Shown in pieces: positions 1-10,356 of a DNA stretch of 64,000 bases; positions within the stretch are counted from its first letter, which is position 1; each line of letters opens with the position of its first letter. The notes beneath the pieces were generated by a model. It did not search any database. It worked only from the letters and a program-made list of their open reading frames with translations, and had not been told where the DNA came from. Both the position numbers and the translations under genes were made by a program. The stretch spans positions 1,054,001 through 1,118,000 of the forward strand of contig NZ_CP096883.1 of the NCBI RefSeq assembly GCF_023273895.1, read 5' to 3'. The stretch is from Sphingobacterium sp. PCS056 (GTDB lineage Bacteria > Bacteroidota > Bacteroidia > Sphingobacteriales > Sphingobacteriaceae).

Positions 1-1
1 T

Positions 2-892
2 ATACACGTCAGACTTCTTGATAGTGACAATCAGCTACAACAAAAAGTACTAGGCATCATTGGCGTCAATTTACTTTTTGCAGCCTATTACTATACTGAT
101 AACGTACAGACGATGATCGAGTCATTAGTTGACAATTTATCTGTTGGATCAGTAGAAATAGATCTTGTAAAAGTAAGTGGTCCTTTATTTGAAAATGTGA
201 ATGAAAGGCTTATTAACCTATATCTCATTGCAAAAGGATTTGCTAAAGCAGCTATCTTCAAACCAGATGGCAAAGCAGCACAGATCAAAGACTACCTTTA
301 CAAAAAGAATATCATTCTTTTAAGAACAAAATATAGACAAAAATCCCTGCCAAACTTTGACTTATTCAACCTTGCTGTTGATCAATTTAAAAAGAATACA
401 GGAGCAACATCAGAAAATACAGTTGTACTGATTGAAGTATTGATGGGCAATGTGCTTGAAGAAGATCATATCATTACCGACAAAGATCTAGAAGAGTTCG
501 CACATCGTGCCGAAGAACTGTGCTCAACAGGAAACAATATTATTGTCAGCAATTTTAGAAGGAATAATCACCTTGCAGAGTTTATCAATAATTTTAAACC
601 AAAAAATATTGGTATTGCAACCAACGTTTCCAATTTAAAAAATATCTTTAATTCGGACAATTACAATAAGGAGCATTACACGAATGAGTTGCTTTCCTAT
701 ATTTCAGGCATGTTTAACAAGAACATCAAATTGTATGCATATCCTTACTTATTGAAAAAGGAAAACAAGATTATTACGACACAAAATATGTCTGTTTCCG
801 AAGAAGCAAAACCCCTATTCGATTTCCTAATTAAAAATGGCTACATCATAGACATCGAAAATTACGACATTAAATATGTGAAAACGGTGTAA
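2..892 (+). CDS. Conserved Bacteroidota protein, 5' end cut by the window
   Basis: The reading frame is open from base 2 and has no start before the first ATG at 113, so the true N-terminus lies outside the window. Residues before that ATG (RLLDSDNQLQQKVLGIIGVN) continue the protein smoothly, so 113 is not the real start. About 296 residues are visible. There are no transmembrane segments or metal motifs. It resembles, from memory, a Bacteroidota family of about 480 residues that pipelines often label nicotinate-nucleotide adenylyltransferase. The nucleotidyltransferase HxGH motif is not in the visible part, and a genuine nadD occurs at 35.7 kb, so I do not accept that name. It ends at a strong bidirectional hairpin. 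Confidence 0.75.
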   Translation: MHVRLLDSDNQLQQKVLGIIGVNLLFAAYYYTDNVQTMIESLVDNLSVGSVEIDLVKVSGPLFENVNERLINLYLIAKGFAKAAIFKPDGKAAQIKDYLYKKNIILLRTKYRQKSLPNFDLFNLAVDQFKKNTGATSENTVVLIEVLMGNVLEEDHIITDKDLEEFAHRAEELCSTGNNIIVSNFRRNNHLAEFINNFKPKNIGIATNVSNLKNIFNSDNYNKEHYTNELLSYISGMFNKNIKLYAYPYLLKKENKIITTQNMSVSEEAKPLFDFLIKNGYIIDIENYDIKYVKTV

Positions 893-910
893 ACAACATC
901 AGATATTAAA

Positions 911-940
911 CAATATAGGCTCCGAATGGAGCCTATATTG
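911..940. terminator. Bidirectional hairpin terminator
   Basis: A perfect 13-bp stem (911-923 with 928-940) closes a GAAT loop, between the convergent partial gene and the amidase gene. A-rich and T-rich flanks lie on both sides. Confidence 0.85.
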
Positions 941-941
941 T

Positions 942-1778
942 TTATAAGAACTTTTTGTAGATCGAATATAAGATCTTCAGATCGTTATCCTTCAAGATGG
1001 CTACATTGGCATTACTCTGAATATAATGCTGTTTAAAAGCTTTTATCGCTGCATCTAAATTTTTAACATCATAACCAATAATTCTTAATGCCAATTTTGG
1101 ATTGAAATCTATCGGCGGAGTCTCCAGATATTCATCGTACCAATAACCAAAACCTTTATCTGCTAACGTTTTCCAAGGAAAGCGTGAAGGGTCATTTTTT
1201 CGGGTAGGCGCCAAATCCATATGGCCAATGAAATTTGCCTGTGGAATATTGTATTTCACCTTCAGATATGACAATAATTCCGTCAGTGCATTGATCTGGG
1301 CATCAGTCCAGGGATCGGTGGTTCCATTATTATCTAATTCAATACCAATAGAAGAAGAATTCAGATCCGTATCATTTCCCCACTTGCCTATACCCGCATG
1401 ATGCGCACGGTAATAATCATTGACCATCTGCACGACTTTACCAGTACGACCAACGACATAGTGCGCACTGACACCCGCTTTCTCAGAGTGAAAAGTACGT
1501 ATCGTCTGTCCCAATGAATCCTGAGCCGTATGATGGATGACCACATAGTTTGGTTTGCGCATCCCAAAGTTTATGGATGCGATCCATTCTTTTTCAACGG
1601 ATATCGGCAATTTACCAATAGCTTGGTTGGTGACTGGAGTAGTAGCATATTCTTTGGCAAGGATCTTTGCTTTTTTCTTATAGACTTTTTCAGTAGCCGC
1701 GTATTTACCTGTCGAACAGGAAGCAAATAGTGCTGTTATTACTAGAAAGGTTATTGTTGCTTTTATTTTCATTTTCAA
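942..1778 (-). CDS. N-acetylmuramoyl-L-alanine amidase, lipoprotein (Amidase_2 fold)
   Basis: Predicted zinc amidase that cleaves the bond between N-acetylmuramic acid and L-alanine in peptidoglycan. Residues 1-20 form a signal peptide ending LFAS before Cys21, a lipobox, so the enzyme is likely anchored in the periplasm. The Amidase_2 domain covers about residues 70-215. IHHTAQ holds the first zinc ligand (His82), GHMDLAPTRKNDP holds His186 and Asp196, and SIGIELDN is the conserved core strand. It is a single gene with its own upstream region. A -7 box lies at 1875-1882, leaving a leader of about 90 nt. The likely role is wall recycling or remodelling. The domain call is firm; the lipid anchor is probable. 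Confidence 0.9.
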   Translation of the reverse strand: MKMKIKATITFLVITALFASCSTGKYAATEKVYKKKAKILAKEYATTPVTNQAIGKLPISVEKEWIASINFGMRKPNYVVIHHTAQDSLGQTIRTFHSEKAGVSAHYVVGRTGKVVQMVNDYYRAHHAGIGKWGNDTDLNSSSIGIELDNNGTTDPWTDAQINALTELLSYLKVKYNIPQANFIGHMDLAPTRKNDPSRFPWKTLADKGFGYWYDEYLETPPIDFNPKLALRIIGYDVKNLDAAIKAFKQHYIQSNANVAILKDNDLKILYSIYKKFL

Positions 1779-1874
1779 TGTGATTATTCGATGTGCACTT
1801 AACTCGTTTATCTCTAATTAATTCTCCGACAGCTTTTGCTACGCCTTATCAGCAAACGCCTACCTCAGTACAAA

Positions 1875-1882
1875 CAAACTTA
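1875..1882 (-). promoter_or_regulatory. Candidate -7 box of the amidase gene
   Basis: TAAGTTTG on the minus strand fits the Bacteroidota consensus TAnnTTTG. Together with the eight bases before it (AATTTATC), it is identical to the promoter of the rhodanese gene at 20995-21010. No clear -33 TTG is present. Confidence 0.45.
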
Positions 1883-2024
1883 GATAAATTTGTTTTAAAC
1901 AGTTATTAAATAACAGAAAATATCTTTTTAAATTTTACAGCGATATCCCCTTAGATACTCCACTGTTACCATATGCCTGCTGCATCAGTAAAATTTTATA
2001 CTTAATCTCCAGATCATTTTATAC

Positions 2025-2058
2025 AAAAAAGCCTTCATTTGATCAAATGAAGGCTTTT
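2025..2058 (-). terminator. gcvP terminator
   Basis: A perfect inverted repeat of 16 bp per arm is centred on TGATCA, with a run of six T in the direction of gcvP transcription. It lies 19 bases past the gcvP stop. Confidence 0.85.
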
Positions 2059-2076
2059 AAGAAGAATATGCTTGGA

Positions 2077-4950
2077 TTAAGCTTCAGCGTACTCCTCAAT
2101 AGAAGGACATGAACAAATTAATGTTCTATCACCCTGTGAGTCGTTTACACGACCAACAGAAGGCCAAAACTTACGATCTTTCAAATAAGTCAAAGGATAT
2201 GCAGCCGTTTGGCGAGAATAAGATTTCGTCCACTCGTCAGCGGTTACAACAGATGCAGTATGAGGTGCATTTTTCAACACGTTATCTACCTGATCAACAT
2301 CCCCCAATTCAACCGCAGCAACTTCTTGACGAATAGCAATCAAAGCGTCACAGAAACGATCTAATTCCGCCTTAGATTCAGACTCCGTAGGCTCTACCAT
2401 CAAAGTACCAGCCACAGGGAAAGAAACTGTAGGAGCATGGAAACCATAATCCATTAAACGTTTAGCAATATCCGCAACCTCAACACCTACATTTTTGTAA
2501 GAACGACAATCTAAAATCATCTCGTGTGCACAACGGCCATTTACTCCAGAATACAATACTGGGTAGTGGTTTTCCAAACGAGCTTTGATATAGTTTGCAT
2601 TCAAAATAGCTGTTTTCGTAGCATTAGTCAATCCATCTGCACCCATCATTGCAATATAAGCATGCGAAATAATCAAGATCGATGCAGAACCAAACGGAGC
2701 AGCAGATACTGCAGTGATACCCTCAGCACCAGAAACTTCAACTACTTCGTGGTTTGGTAAGAAAGGAACTAAGTGTGCTGCCACACCAATTGGACCCATA
2801 CCAGGACCACCACCACCGTGAGGGATACAGAATGTTTTATGTAAATTCAAGTGACATACGTCAGCACCAATACGACCTGGGCTAGTCAAACCAACCTGAG
2901 CATTCATATTAGCACCATCCATATATACCTGTCCACCATTTTCGTGGATAATTTCACAGATCTCAATGATAGGCTCTTCAAACACACCATGTGTTGACGG
3001 ATAAGTCACCATGAATGAGTTCAAATTAGCCGCATGTTCTGCAGCTTTCGCTCTCAAATCTTCAACATCAATATTACCACGATCATCACATTTAACAACG
3101 ACAACTTTCAGTCCAGCCATAGAAGCTGAAGCAGGGTTAGTTCCGTGCGCAGAAGCAGGAATTAAACAGATATTACGGTTATGATCTCCGCGGCTTTCGT
3201 GATAAGCACGAATCACCATTAAACCGGCATACTCACCTTGAGCACCAGAGTTTGGTTGGAAACTCATTTTAGCAAAACCCGTGATTTCAGATAACCACTC
3301 GTTCAACTCTCCGATCAACTGCATATAACCCGAAGTTTGGTCTGCAGGAGCAAATGGATGTAGACCACCGAAGTTAGACCAGGTAACTGGAGTCATCTCA
3401 GCAGTAGCATTCAATTTCATCGTACATGATCCCAATGGAATCATCGAGTGACATAATGATAAATCTTTAGCTTCCAAAGATTTGATGTAGCGTAACATCT
3501 CATGCTCAGAATGGTAGCTATTGAATATCGGGTGCGTTAAGTACTCAGAAGTACGAACCAAGTCAGCTGGCAACGCTGATGTCAATGATGATTCAATAGA
3601 TTCGAAATCAACATCTGCTATATTTTTTGCCTTAACTTTCGCAAATACTTTAACGATCGTTAAAATATCTTCATATGTCGTCGATTCGTCAATAGAGATA
3701 CCAACTACCGAACCAACATAATGGAAGTTCATTTCATTGTTTAAAGCTTCAGATTTTAATCCAGCAACTTCACCTCCTAATTCGAAACGTACAGTATCAA
3801 AATAGTTTTTATTTAATTGTGTATAACCTAATTGTTGAACAGCTTGATCTAACAATTGAGTCAAATCATGAATACGGCTTGCAATATCTTTGATTCCCTG
3901 AGGACCATGATACACCGCATAGAATGATGCCATGATCGCTAACAAAGCCTGTGCAGTACAGATGTTAGAAGAAGCCTTATCACGACGGATATGTTGCTCA
4001 CGAGTTTGCAGTGCCATACGCAATGCATAGTTCCCGTTAGAATCAGTTGTAACACCAATAATACGACCAGGAATATTACGTTTGAAAGCATCTTTAGTTG
4101 CAAAAAATGCAGCATGAGGACCACCAAAACCCATTGGTACACCAAAACGTTGAGAATTACCCACAACAACATCAGCACCCCATTCACCCGGAGGAGTCAA
4201 CAAAGTTAAACTCATCAAATCTGCAGCAGCACAAACAGTAATGTTTTTAGCGTGAGCGGCAGTAGTGAAAGCTTTATAATCAATGATAGAACCATCTCCA
4301 GCAGGATACTGAACAAATGCAGCAAATACATCATCCGTTAAACTATCTTCAGAAATAGCTTCAATACGAAGTTCAATCCCAAAAGATAATGCACGAGTTC
4401 TTAATACATCGATCGTTTGTGGATAAGCATTTTCAGAAACTAAGAAAACATGAGCATTTTTATTTTTACGAGCTGAGTAAAGCATAAACATACCTTCAGC
4501 AGCAGCAGTAGCCTCATCTAATAAAGACGCATTCGCGATCTCTAATCCTGTTAAATCACAAATAACAGTTTGAAAATTTAACAAAGCCTGTAGACGGCCT
4601 TGAGCAATTTCTGCTTGGTATGGCGTGTATTGTGTATACCATCCTGGATTTTCAAAGACATTTCTTTGAATAACACCTGGTAAAATCACATCAAAATAAC
4701 CTTGTCCGATATAAGACTTGAACACTTTATTTTTTTCTGCAATTTGTTTTACCCTTTTCAAATAAGCGACTTCGCTTAAAGCAGCAGGCAATTGTAAAGC
4801 TTGTTTAGCACGAATCTGTGCAGGAACAGTTTGCTCAATAAGTTGGTCAAGCGAGTCAACGCCTAAAAATTCCAACATTTCTTTCGTTTCAACCGATCTT
4901 GGTCCGTTGTGACGATCTTCAAATTTTTCTTGAAAATGTATGTTACTCAT
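2077..4950 (-). CDS. gcvP: Glycine dehydrogenase (decarboxylating), glycine cleavage P protein
   Basis: Decarboxylates glycine and passes the aminomethyl group to the lipoyl arm of GcvH. It is a single-chain P protein of 957 residues, the usual length, made of two homologous halves. The N-terminal half contains SYIGQGYFD and the [20 protein letters not shown] region. The C-terminal half holds the PLP site [18 protein letters not shown], with Lys705 as the expected Schiff-base lysine. It is transcribed alone, with promoter 5038-5045 and terminator 2025-2058. gcvT lies 14 kb away on the other strand, and gcvH is not in the window. I saw no glycine riboswitch-like structure in the leader. Confidence 0.98.
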   Translation of the reverse strand: MSNIHFQEKFEDRHNGPRSVETKEMLEFLGVDSLDQLIEQTVPAQIRAKQALQLPAALSEVAYLKRVKQIAEKNKVFKSYIGQGYFDVILPGVIQRNVFENPGWYTQYTPYQAEIAQGRLQALLNFQTVICDLTGLEIANASLLDEATAAAEGMFMLYSARKNKNAHVFLVSENAYPQTIDVLRTRALSFGIELRIEAISEDSLTDDVFAAFVQYPAGDGSIIDYKAFTTAAHAKNITVCAAADLMSLTLLTPPGEWGADVVVGNSQRFGVPMGFGGPHAAFFATKDAFKRNIPGRIIGVTTDSNGNYALRMALQTREQHIRRDKASSNICTAQALLAIMASFYAVYHGPQGIKDIASRIHDLTQLLDQAVQQLGYTQLNKNYFDTVRFELGGEVAGLKSEALNNEMNFHYVGSVVGISIDESTTYEDILTIVKVFAKVKAKNIADVDFESIESSLTSALPADLVRTSEYLTHPIFNSYHSEHEMLRYIKSLEAKDLSLCHSMIPLGSCTMKLNATAEMTPVTWSNFGGLHPFAPADQTSGYMQLIGELNEWLSEITGFAKMSFQPNSGAQGEYAGLMVIRAYHESRGDHNRNICLIPASAHGTNPASASMAGLKVVVVKCDDRGNIDVEDLRAKAAEHAANLNSFMVTYPSTHGVFEEPIIEICEIIHENGGQVYMDGANMNAQVGLTSPGRIGADVCHLNLHKTFCIPHGGGGPGMGPIGVAAHLVPFLPNHEVVEVSGAEGITAVSAAPFGSASILIISHAYIAMMGADGLTNATKTAILNANYIKARLENHYPVLYSGVNGRCAHEMILDCRSYKNVGVEVADIAKRLMDYGFHAPTVSFPVAGTLMVEPTESESKAELDRFCDALIAIRQEVAAVELGDVDQVDNVLKNAPHTASVVTADEWTKSYSRQTAAYPLTYLKDRKFWPSVGRVNDSQGDRTLICSCPSIEEYAEA

Positions 4951-5294
4951 GTGTGCAAAAAATTAATGCCTTTCGCTAGATTTTTACTTTTTTGGTTTTC
5001 TTAAAAATAATAGCAAAACAGCTGCTTTTTGGATGTGCAAAGATACATTTTTTAAAGTCCTAAAAAAAGCGGTTTATGATCGTAAAAATAATTATTAGAA
5101 TACCTATACAAAACAATCGTTTGCGATCTCATTCTTAATCAAAATTTAAAGGCAATCTAGCACAGATAAACCCAACTGAAAACACCGTGCGTAACAACCT
5201 ATAGTCATCCATGAAAAAGCCTCCAAAATCTTGCAAAAAAATTGTCACAATCAGCAGATTCAAATTTATCTTTAAAACCTCAAATCTGTACTAC
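4951..5294. other. gcvP upstream region, no gene seen
   Basis: 344 bases between the gcvP start and the TonB-receptor terminator. Apart from the -7 box, it holds AT-rich sequence with no open frame of note, no tRNA and no recognisable riboswitch. Confidence 0.6.
5038..5045 (-). promoter_or_regulatory. Candidate -7 box of gcvP
   Basis: TATCTTTG on the minus strand matches TAnnTTTG. It lies about 90 bases upstream of the gcvP ATG. No convincing -33 TTG is present. Confidence 0.5.
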
Positions 5295-5339
5295 AAAAAA
5301 CGGGGTGTTTCTTCATAATGAAGAAACACCCCGTTTTTT
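5295..5339 (-). terminator. TonB-receptor terminator
   Basis: A perfect 20-bp stem (5295-5314 with 5320-5339) has an ATAAT loop and six A/T pairs at its base. It lies directly after the receptor stop codon. Confidence 0.9.
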
Positions 5340-5352
5340 CTATTCAAAAAGA

Positions 5353-8300
5353 TTAAAACGAATAGCGTAAGCCTAACTGAAATTGGTAAGGATTACCAGA
5401 TGGATTGACCACACCTGTATTGTTCAAATTGTAATTAAATTGTTGTTTGACATTATCAAATGCAGGCAAAGCTGGATTTCCATTTGCAGCTTTTACACCC
5501 AATGAATATAGCGCTTGATTACCTAAAGATTCATTGACACCCCAAGTTTTCTTGAATAAATTGGCGACGTTAAACAGATCCGCAGATACTTCCAGTGCAT
5601 GAGATTGATATAGATTAAACTTCTTCGCAATACGCAAATCGATTAGCCCATAAAAACCATTAATCCCTCCATTTCGCTGCGCCATAGCACCCTCATATTT
5701 TTTAATATATTCCTTTAAACTTTGACTCGCATTTGGATTGTTTAGCAATGCTTGCAGCCCATCAGCAAGGTTGGTTGGAGTCTTGTTACTATTTGGATCA
5801 AAGATATAGGCCAGATCATTATCTCCAGCAACAAAATCACCATTGATATTACCACCAGCCAGTAAACTATAACGTGTACCGCCGATACCAGAATAACGAA
5901 CCCCTATGCTAACCCCATAAAATGTAGGCAATGTACCATAAATAACAACTTTTTTGCGGAATTGATTATTCGAGTAAGTCATATGGCTCAAATCCCTAGG
6001 ATCATCTTTTACAGCTAAAGATAACGTTGCGGTATTGGCCACATTTCCGTTGTACGAAGTATTATCTTTAGCATCATTCCAGGTATAGCTCACCGAAATT
6101 GAACCATCCTTATAGTATTGGTAACTGGCGTCTAAAACAACGGCAAATTGATTGACCTTACCTTCAGAATTTAACTCCAGTACACGACCAAATTTATTAG
6201 ATATACGACCTTGTTTCCAATCAGACTCTCCATTTACGATAGCCGATACGGGTACAAAGACCCCACGGTTATCCTCATTCTGCAATCTAAAGAATGGATC
6301 CTTCACCATGTTGCGATCGACATACATGTAATTGTTTCTTCCCAAATTCATATAAGCAGAAACTCCTACTTTCAATTTTTCGGTAAAGAAATGTGAATAA
6401 GACATATTTGCCTTATATACTACCGGTATTTTAGCATCTGGACCATAGGTATTAATGGTTGGAACTTGAAATTGTGCCAAAGTCGGAGTTGAAGCAGGAT
6501 CTTGACGATATTTCACAAAATCTGGTGTAGGTACATCAGTACCACGAACATCAACCGTTGCAAAGTGCTTACCGTCAAATGTCAAATTATTGATCGTCAT
6601 GTAATTATTTATGTCCGAAGCAAATATTCCTGCACCGATACGGAAGAAGTCTTTATGATTTTCATTCACATCCCATGTCATCTGAAAACGAGGCTGTATG
6701 ACCAGAGATTTCAATTTATGATCCGTTCTAACCCCAACTTCTTTCAATAGCTCTTCATTTAACGGGGAAGTCGGATAATGTCCATAATCAAAACGCAAGC
6801 CCGCAACCAAATCCAGACCAGTGGCTAATTTGGATTGTAATTGTCCATATGCTCCAGCATTAAAGATCTTACCAATAACTGTTGGATCGGCAACTAAAGG
6901 GACTTCTCTATAAAAATTATAGGCTTTTTGATCTTGAAAATTTTGAAGCGCAGTTCTGGAATCACTTGCTCCAAAGTGAAAGCGTCCGTTGACTTCGCTA
7001 CCATATACAGAACTAGCATGCGTATACATCAGATCAACACCAAATGTATAATTGATCTTGTCGGTATTGTAGTATAGATTGTTAACTAATTGGAAGACAT
7101 TGTTTTTAAAAGACTCTTGAGCAAAACGGTGTCCTCCTAACTGAGCAGTTGTTCTTAAATCATTAGTTCCCACTCGACTGACGATATTTTCTACGATCGC
7201 TCTTGGGATATTTTGACTAGGCAACTGATCACCAGGACTACTATTTTGATACGTATACAGATGCTGTAACTTCAGCTCATTGGTGATGTTTGATGAAACA
7301 GAAGTTCTCAATGTCGCTAAGAAGCTATTATCAATATTCTTGTCGTTACCATATGATTCATAAAGCGTAATCGGTTTATTATCCTGTAACCCCAATTTAT
7401 TGATATCGCTAGTGAAGTTATTGCGGATGGTCAGTAAATTACTATTATTGATCTGCCAGTCAATGCGACCAAACACGGCATCAGAATTTCTTTTTTTATC
7501 AAAAGAGCCAAACTGAGGGTCGTTGCTCACACCGTATTTTTGTCTACCGATATTAACAAATTCATTTAAATTTTCAGGTGAGATTTTAAAACGTTCCTCA
7601 TCCAGAGTAGAAGTAATATCCGCTATAATCAACGGTCTAGCATCCTTTTGATGATCCCATGCAACAAAATAATGGAGTTTATCTTTAATAATTGGACCAC
7701 CTAAGGTAAAACCATACTGATAAGTCGAAAAATCATTGGTCCTTTTTTTTCCATCAATCGTATAGGGACTAGATAACCAGTCTGCCCTTGAATAGATCCA
7801 CGCACTTCCTTGTGTTTTATTGGTTCCCTGCTTCGTCACCGCACTAACAGTACCGCCTCCCGCTCGACCATAGGTGACATCATACTGATTGGTCACCACC
7901 TTAAATTCACGTACCGCTTCAATGGATATCGAAAACGGAGCACCACTTCGGCTTGTTGTAGAACCCGCCGATGTTGGATTTTTGGCATTCATCCCATCTA
8001 TGGTAAAGTTGGTTGATGAACCAAGCTGCCCACCGATATTATCACCTTTACTCAAAGGCGACAAGTCCATTAAAGAAGTAAAGTTCCTTCCATTGACAGG
8101 TAGCTTTGCGATATCCTTTGCCGTTACAGAAGTTGCCGCACCCAAATTTTCAATTTGATTTTTCAAGGTGCTCACACCTCGCAATTCAACAGTCTCTAAA
8201 ACATTCGATGCATTTTGAATGGGAATATGAACACGGATTAGATCCCCTTGATTTAAGTTATAGCCTTTTCTGATCTGTTCGCCATAACCGATATAGGTTA

Positions 8301-8535
8301 CCTTAATTGTATAAGGACCGCCCAAAGGCAATTCTTTAAAATTATAATCACCATGAGCATTGGTAGATGTTTTGGTTGTAAAACCTGTCGATTCATTGCG
8401 AGCCTCGACCGAAGCACCCTGTACCCCCACTGAATTTTCGTCCGTAATTTTTCCTGCAAAGCCAGCCTGTGTTGTCTGTGAATATAAACCCGTTCCCATT
8501 ACGGCTAAACATGTGGTTAGTAAAAATTCTTTCAT
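5353..8535 (-). CDS. TonB-dependent outer-membrane receptor, Oar-like, with carboxypeptidase-regulatory domain
   Basis: An outer-membrane beta-barrel transporter of 1060 residues. A signal peptide covers about residues 1-20. A carboxypeptidase-D regulatory-like beta-sandwich follows (about 25-105, GFAGKITDENSVGVQGASV). Next come a plug domain (about 115-240, with LPVNGRNFTSLMDLSPL) and a long barrel ending in the aromatic LGLRYSF. Length and layout fit the Oar family rather than SusC. No susD neighbour is present, so this is not a glycan-utilisation pair. The substrate is unknown; peptides or secreted proteins are suggested for Oar relatives. It is monocistronic, with a -7 box at 8563-8570 and a very strong terminator. 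Confidence 0.9.
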   Translation of the reverse strand: MKEFLLTTCLAVMGTGLYSQTTQAGFAGKITDENSVGVQGASVEARNESTGFTTKTSTNAHGDYNFKELPLGGPYTIKVTYIGYGEQIRKGYNLNQGDLIRVHIPIQNASNVLETVELRGVSTLKNQIENLGAATSVTAKDIAKLPVNGRNFTSLMDLSPLSKGDNIGGQLGSSTNFTIDGMNAKNPTSAGSTTSRSGAPFSISIEAVREFKVVTNQYDVTYGRAGGGTVSAVTKQGTNKTQGSAWIYSRADWLSSPYTIDGKKRTNDFSTYQYGFTLGGPIIKDKLHYFVAWDHQKDARPLIIADITSTLDEERFKISPENLNEFVNIGRQKYGVSNDPQFGSFDKKRNSDAVFGRIDWQINNSNLLTIRNNFTSDINKLGLQDNKPITLYESYGNDKNIDNSFLATLRTSVSSNITNELKLQHLYTYQNSSPGDQLPSQNIPRAIVENIVSRVGTNDLRTTAQLGGHRFAQESFKNNVFQLVNNLYYNTDKINYTFGVDLMYTHASSVYGSEVNGRFHFGASDSRTALQNFQDQKAYNFYREVPLVADPTVIGKIFNAGAYGQLQSKLATGLDLVAGLRFDYGHYPTSPLNEELLKEVGVRTDHKLKSLVIQPRFQMTWDVNENHKDFFRIGAGIFASDINNYMTINNLTFDGKHFATVDVRGTDVPTPDFVKYRQDPASTPTLAQFQVPTINTYGPDAKIPVVYKANMSYSHFFTEKLKVGVSAYMNLGRNNYMYVDRNMVKDPFFRLQNEDNRGVFVPVSAIVNGESDWKQGRISNKFGRVLELNSEGKVNQFAVVLDASYQYYKDGSISVSYTWNDAKDNTSYNGNVANTATLSLAVKDDPRDLSHMTYSNNQFRKKVVIYGTLPTFYGVSIGVRYSGIGGTRYSLLAGGNINGDFVAGDNDLAYIFDPNSNKTPTNLADGLQALLNNPNASQSLKEYIKKYEGAMAQRNGGINGFYGLIDLRIAKKFNLYQSHALEVSADLFNVANLFKKTWGVNESLGNQALYSLGVKAANGNPALPAFDNVKQQFNYNLNNTGVVNPSGNPYQFQLGLRYSF

Positions 8536-8562
8536 CTAGTATTTCGTTACATTGTTATACGG

Positions 8563-8570
8563 CAAAACTA
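8563..8570 (-). promoter_or_regulatory. Candidate -7 box of the TonB-receptor gene
   Basis: TAGTTTTG on the minus strand fits TAnnTTTG, 28 bases before the ATG. Confidence 0.45.
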
Positions 8571-8622
8571 ACGACCACCTGTTAACTAGAACTGAACTGT
8601 ATGTTATCAAATTATAAATGAA

Positions 8623-8647
8623 AAAAGCCAGCTAAATGCTGGCTTTT
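8623..8647 (-). terminator. bshC terminator
   Basis: A 10-bp perfect stem with a TAAAT loop is followed by a T run in the bshC direction. It overlaps the last bases of the bshC stop codon. Confidence 0.8.
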
Positions 8648-10235
8648 AATATAATATAGTGAATTTAAAATCCAGAGGATTAAAATGTTTATATAACTCA
8701 TCAAATAGGGAATCACCATATTTCACATAAAGTAAACCAAAGTTTTCGGACCTCTCTTGCAGGCCCCCTCCTGGGAATAGACGCTCTTTAATATGGTCAA
8801 TATTTGACAATGCATCTTTATGATTACGCTTCTCAGCACGCATTAATTTTTTTTCCAAGTTATTGATGGCCTTTTTTAAGCGTGCTTTAATCGCTTCCGT
8901 ACTTGGAGCAAGGCTTGGGTCGATCTTATGTGTGCGGAGTTTTATTTTACCAAAGATCGCATTCAGTTCCATCCACTCATCATTTAAATTCAAACGATGC
9001 TTGGTCTGTCTACGCACAAATTCTTTTTTAAGGATTTCACTATCTCGAAAGATACTTTTAAACGTAAGATCTTGTCTAAATATCTTAGAAACGACATTGT
9101 CCTCTGTGATCATCGCCGAATTGCGGGGGATCAGAATTGGAAAATCAATACCATATTGATCGAAATTAGCTTTTAACTGCATCCAATAGACCATCTCGGC
9201 ACCACCACCAATATAAGCTAGGTTGGGCAATATGATCTCTTGATACATTGGACGCATCACCACATTGGGGCTAAAGCGCTCTGGATGAAGATCGATCTCT
9301 TGCTCCAATTCAGCTCTTGTAAAATATAGATCCTGATGGAGCACCTCATATCGACCATCGTCATTCAGCACGATACGCTCTCGATAATCATCTGTCAAAT
9401 AAAAGAAATTGATTTCTCGAGCATGCACCTGTGTCGCAAATCCTGCTTCCTCCAATTCCTGAGACGTTTTTTCAATTGCCTTAAAGCTTTTTTCATTTAA
9501 AATATCATCAACAATAATGGGTTTGAAAACAGCTTTAAGTTGCTCATCATCAGCATCAATGATCACTAATCCAAACTTCTTAAAAAGCTCATTGACCATA
9601 TATCGGGTAGCATCCGCTAAATGCTCATGTTTAAGATAAGCATCTTCAATAATACGGGTGAGTTTACAAGAATTCTCAGAAAGTCCTAAAACACCATTAT
9701 ATTGTTTAACAGCCTCAACGATAGAGGCCGTATCCATCCTTCCTGTAGCCGATACCGCAGGGGTATCCCATACGATCTTCTTCCCTGAAAGTTTTGTATG
9801 ATTGATTTCTGCAAAATCATGGTCCTCGGTAGCCATCCAATAGACCGGAACAAATTCCTTATCCGGAAACTTTACTTTTAGATCATCTGCCAGACGAATG
9901 GCTGTAATGATCTTAAATATAAAATAAAGAGGCCCAGTAAAAATATTAAGTTGATGTCCTGTCGTGATGGTATACGTATCTTCCAATAGTAACTTATCAA
10001 TATGAGCAGAAACTTGAGGAGACGTTGTTAAGAGATCTCCATACTGCGCTTTTAGTCGGTCAACTAAAAGTGTACGCGAGAGAAAAGGTTTTTTTTCTTT
10101 AATCTGCTTTTCAAAACCAGCAACTGTAGGCCAATTTCCCACAAAAGGAGTTAAGGCCTGATCCTGATTTAAATAAGCAAGAAGTGTTTTAGAAAAGCTG
10201 TTGGTTTCACTATAGTCTATATAAGTTGCTTTCAT
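8646..10235 (-). CDS. bshC: Putative cysteine ligase BshC (bacillithiol biosynthesis)
   Basis: BshC is thought to add cysteine to glucosaminyl-malate in the last step of bacillithiol synthesis. The length of 529 residues is normal. Family signatures are TGHQLNIFTGPLYFIFK (about residues 91-107) and VPVYWMATEDHDFAEI, which form the Rossmann-like core. The C-terminal part (about 430-485) is a charged helical coiled coil (LKKAINNLEKKLMRAEKR). bshA and bshB are not in the window. A -7 box lies at 10294-10301. The family call is firm; the reaction is known mainly by genetics in Bacillus. Confidence 0.95.
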   Translation of the reverse strand: MKATYIDYSETNSFSKTLLAYLNQDQALTPFVGNWPTVAGFEKQIKEKKPFLSRTLLVDRLKAQYGDLLTTSPQVSAHIDKLLLEDTYTITTGHQLNIFTGPLYFIFKIITAIRLADDLKVKFPDKEFVPVYWMATEDHDFAEINHTKLSGKKIVWDTPAVSATGRMDTASIVEAVKQYNGVLGLSENSCKLTRIIEDAYLKHEHLADATRYMVNELFKKFGLVIIDADDEQLKAVFKPIIVDDILNEKSFKAIEKTSQELEEAGFATQVHAREINFFYLTDDYRERIVLNDDGRYEVLHQDLYFTRAELEQEIDLHPERFSPNVVMRPMYQEIILPNLAYIGGGAEMVYWMQLKANFDQYGIDFPILIPRNSAMITEDNVVSKIFRQDLTFKSIFRDSEILKKEFVRRQTKHRLNLNDEWMELNAIFGKIKLRTHKIDPSLAPSTEAIKARLKKAINNLEKKLMRAEKRNHKDALSNIDHIKERLFPGGGLQERSENFGLLYVKYGDSLFDELYKHFNPLDFKFTILY

Positions 10236-10293
10236 TCGTAGTTACATTTGCACTAAACACAGATTAAGATACATAATTGCTATACAAAGTAAG

Positions 10294-10301
10294 CAAATTT
10301 A
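10294..10301 (-). promoter_or_regulatory. Candidate -7 box of bshC
   Basis: TAAATTTG on the minus strand matches the consensus, about 58 bases upstream of the bshC ATG. Confidence 0.4.
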
Positions 10302-10356
10302 TTTTCTCTACGCACAAATGTACTGTTTACGAATAAAAGCAACAATTGGATCGTTA

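Noticed and set aside
2..892. Calling the first gene a second nicotinate-nucleotide adenylyltransferase
   Set aside because: No HxGH or ISSTxIR motif is visible in the part present, and a normal nadD is at 35.7 kb.
3939..4187. Hydrophobic 82-codon frame inside gcvP
   Set aside because: A shadow frame within a conserved enzyme gene. The apparent membrane helices come from reading the gcvP codons out of frame.
4951..5294. Possible glycine riboswitch before gcvP
   Set aside because: No conserved glycine-aptamer core or tandem aptamer structure is visible, and the putative transcript leader is only about 80 nt.
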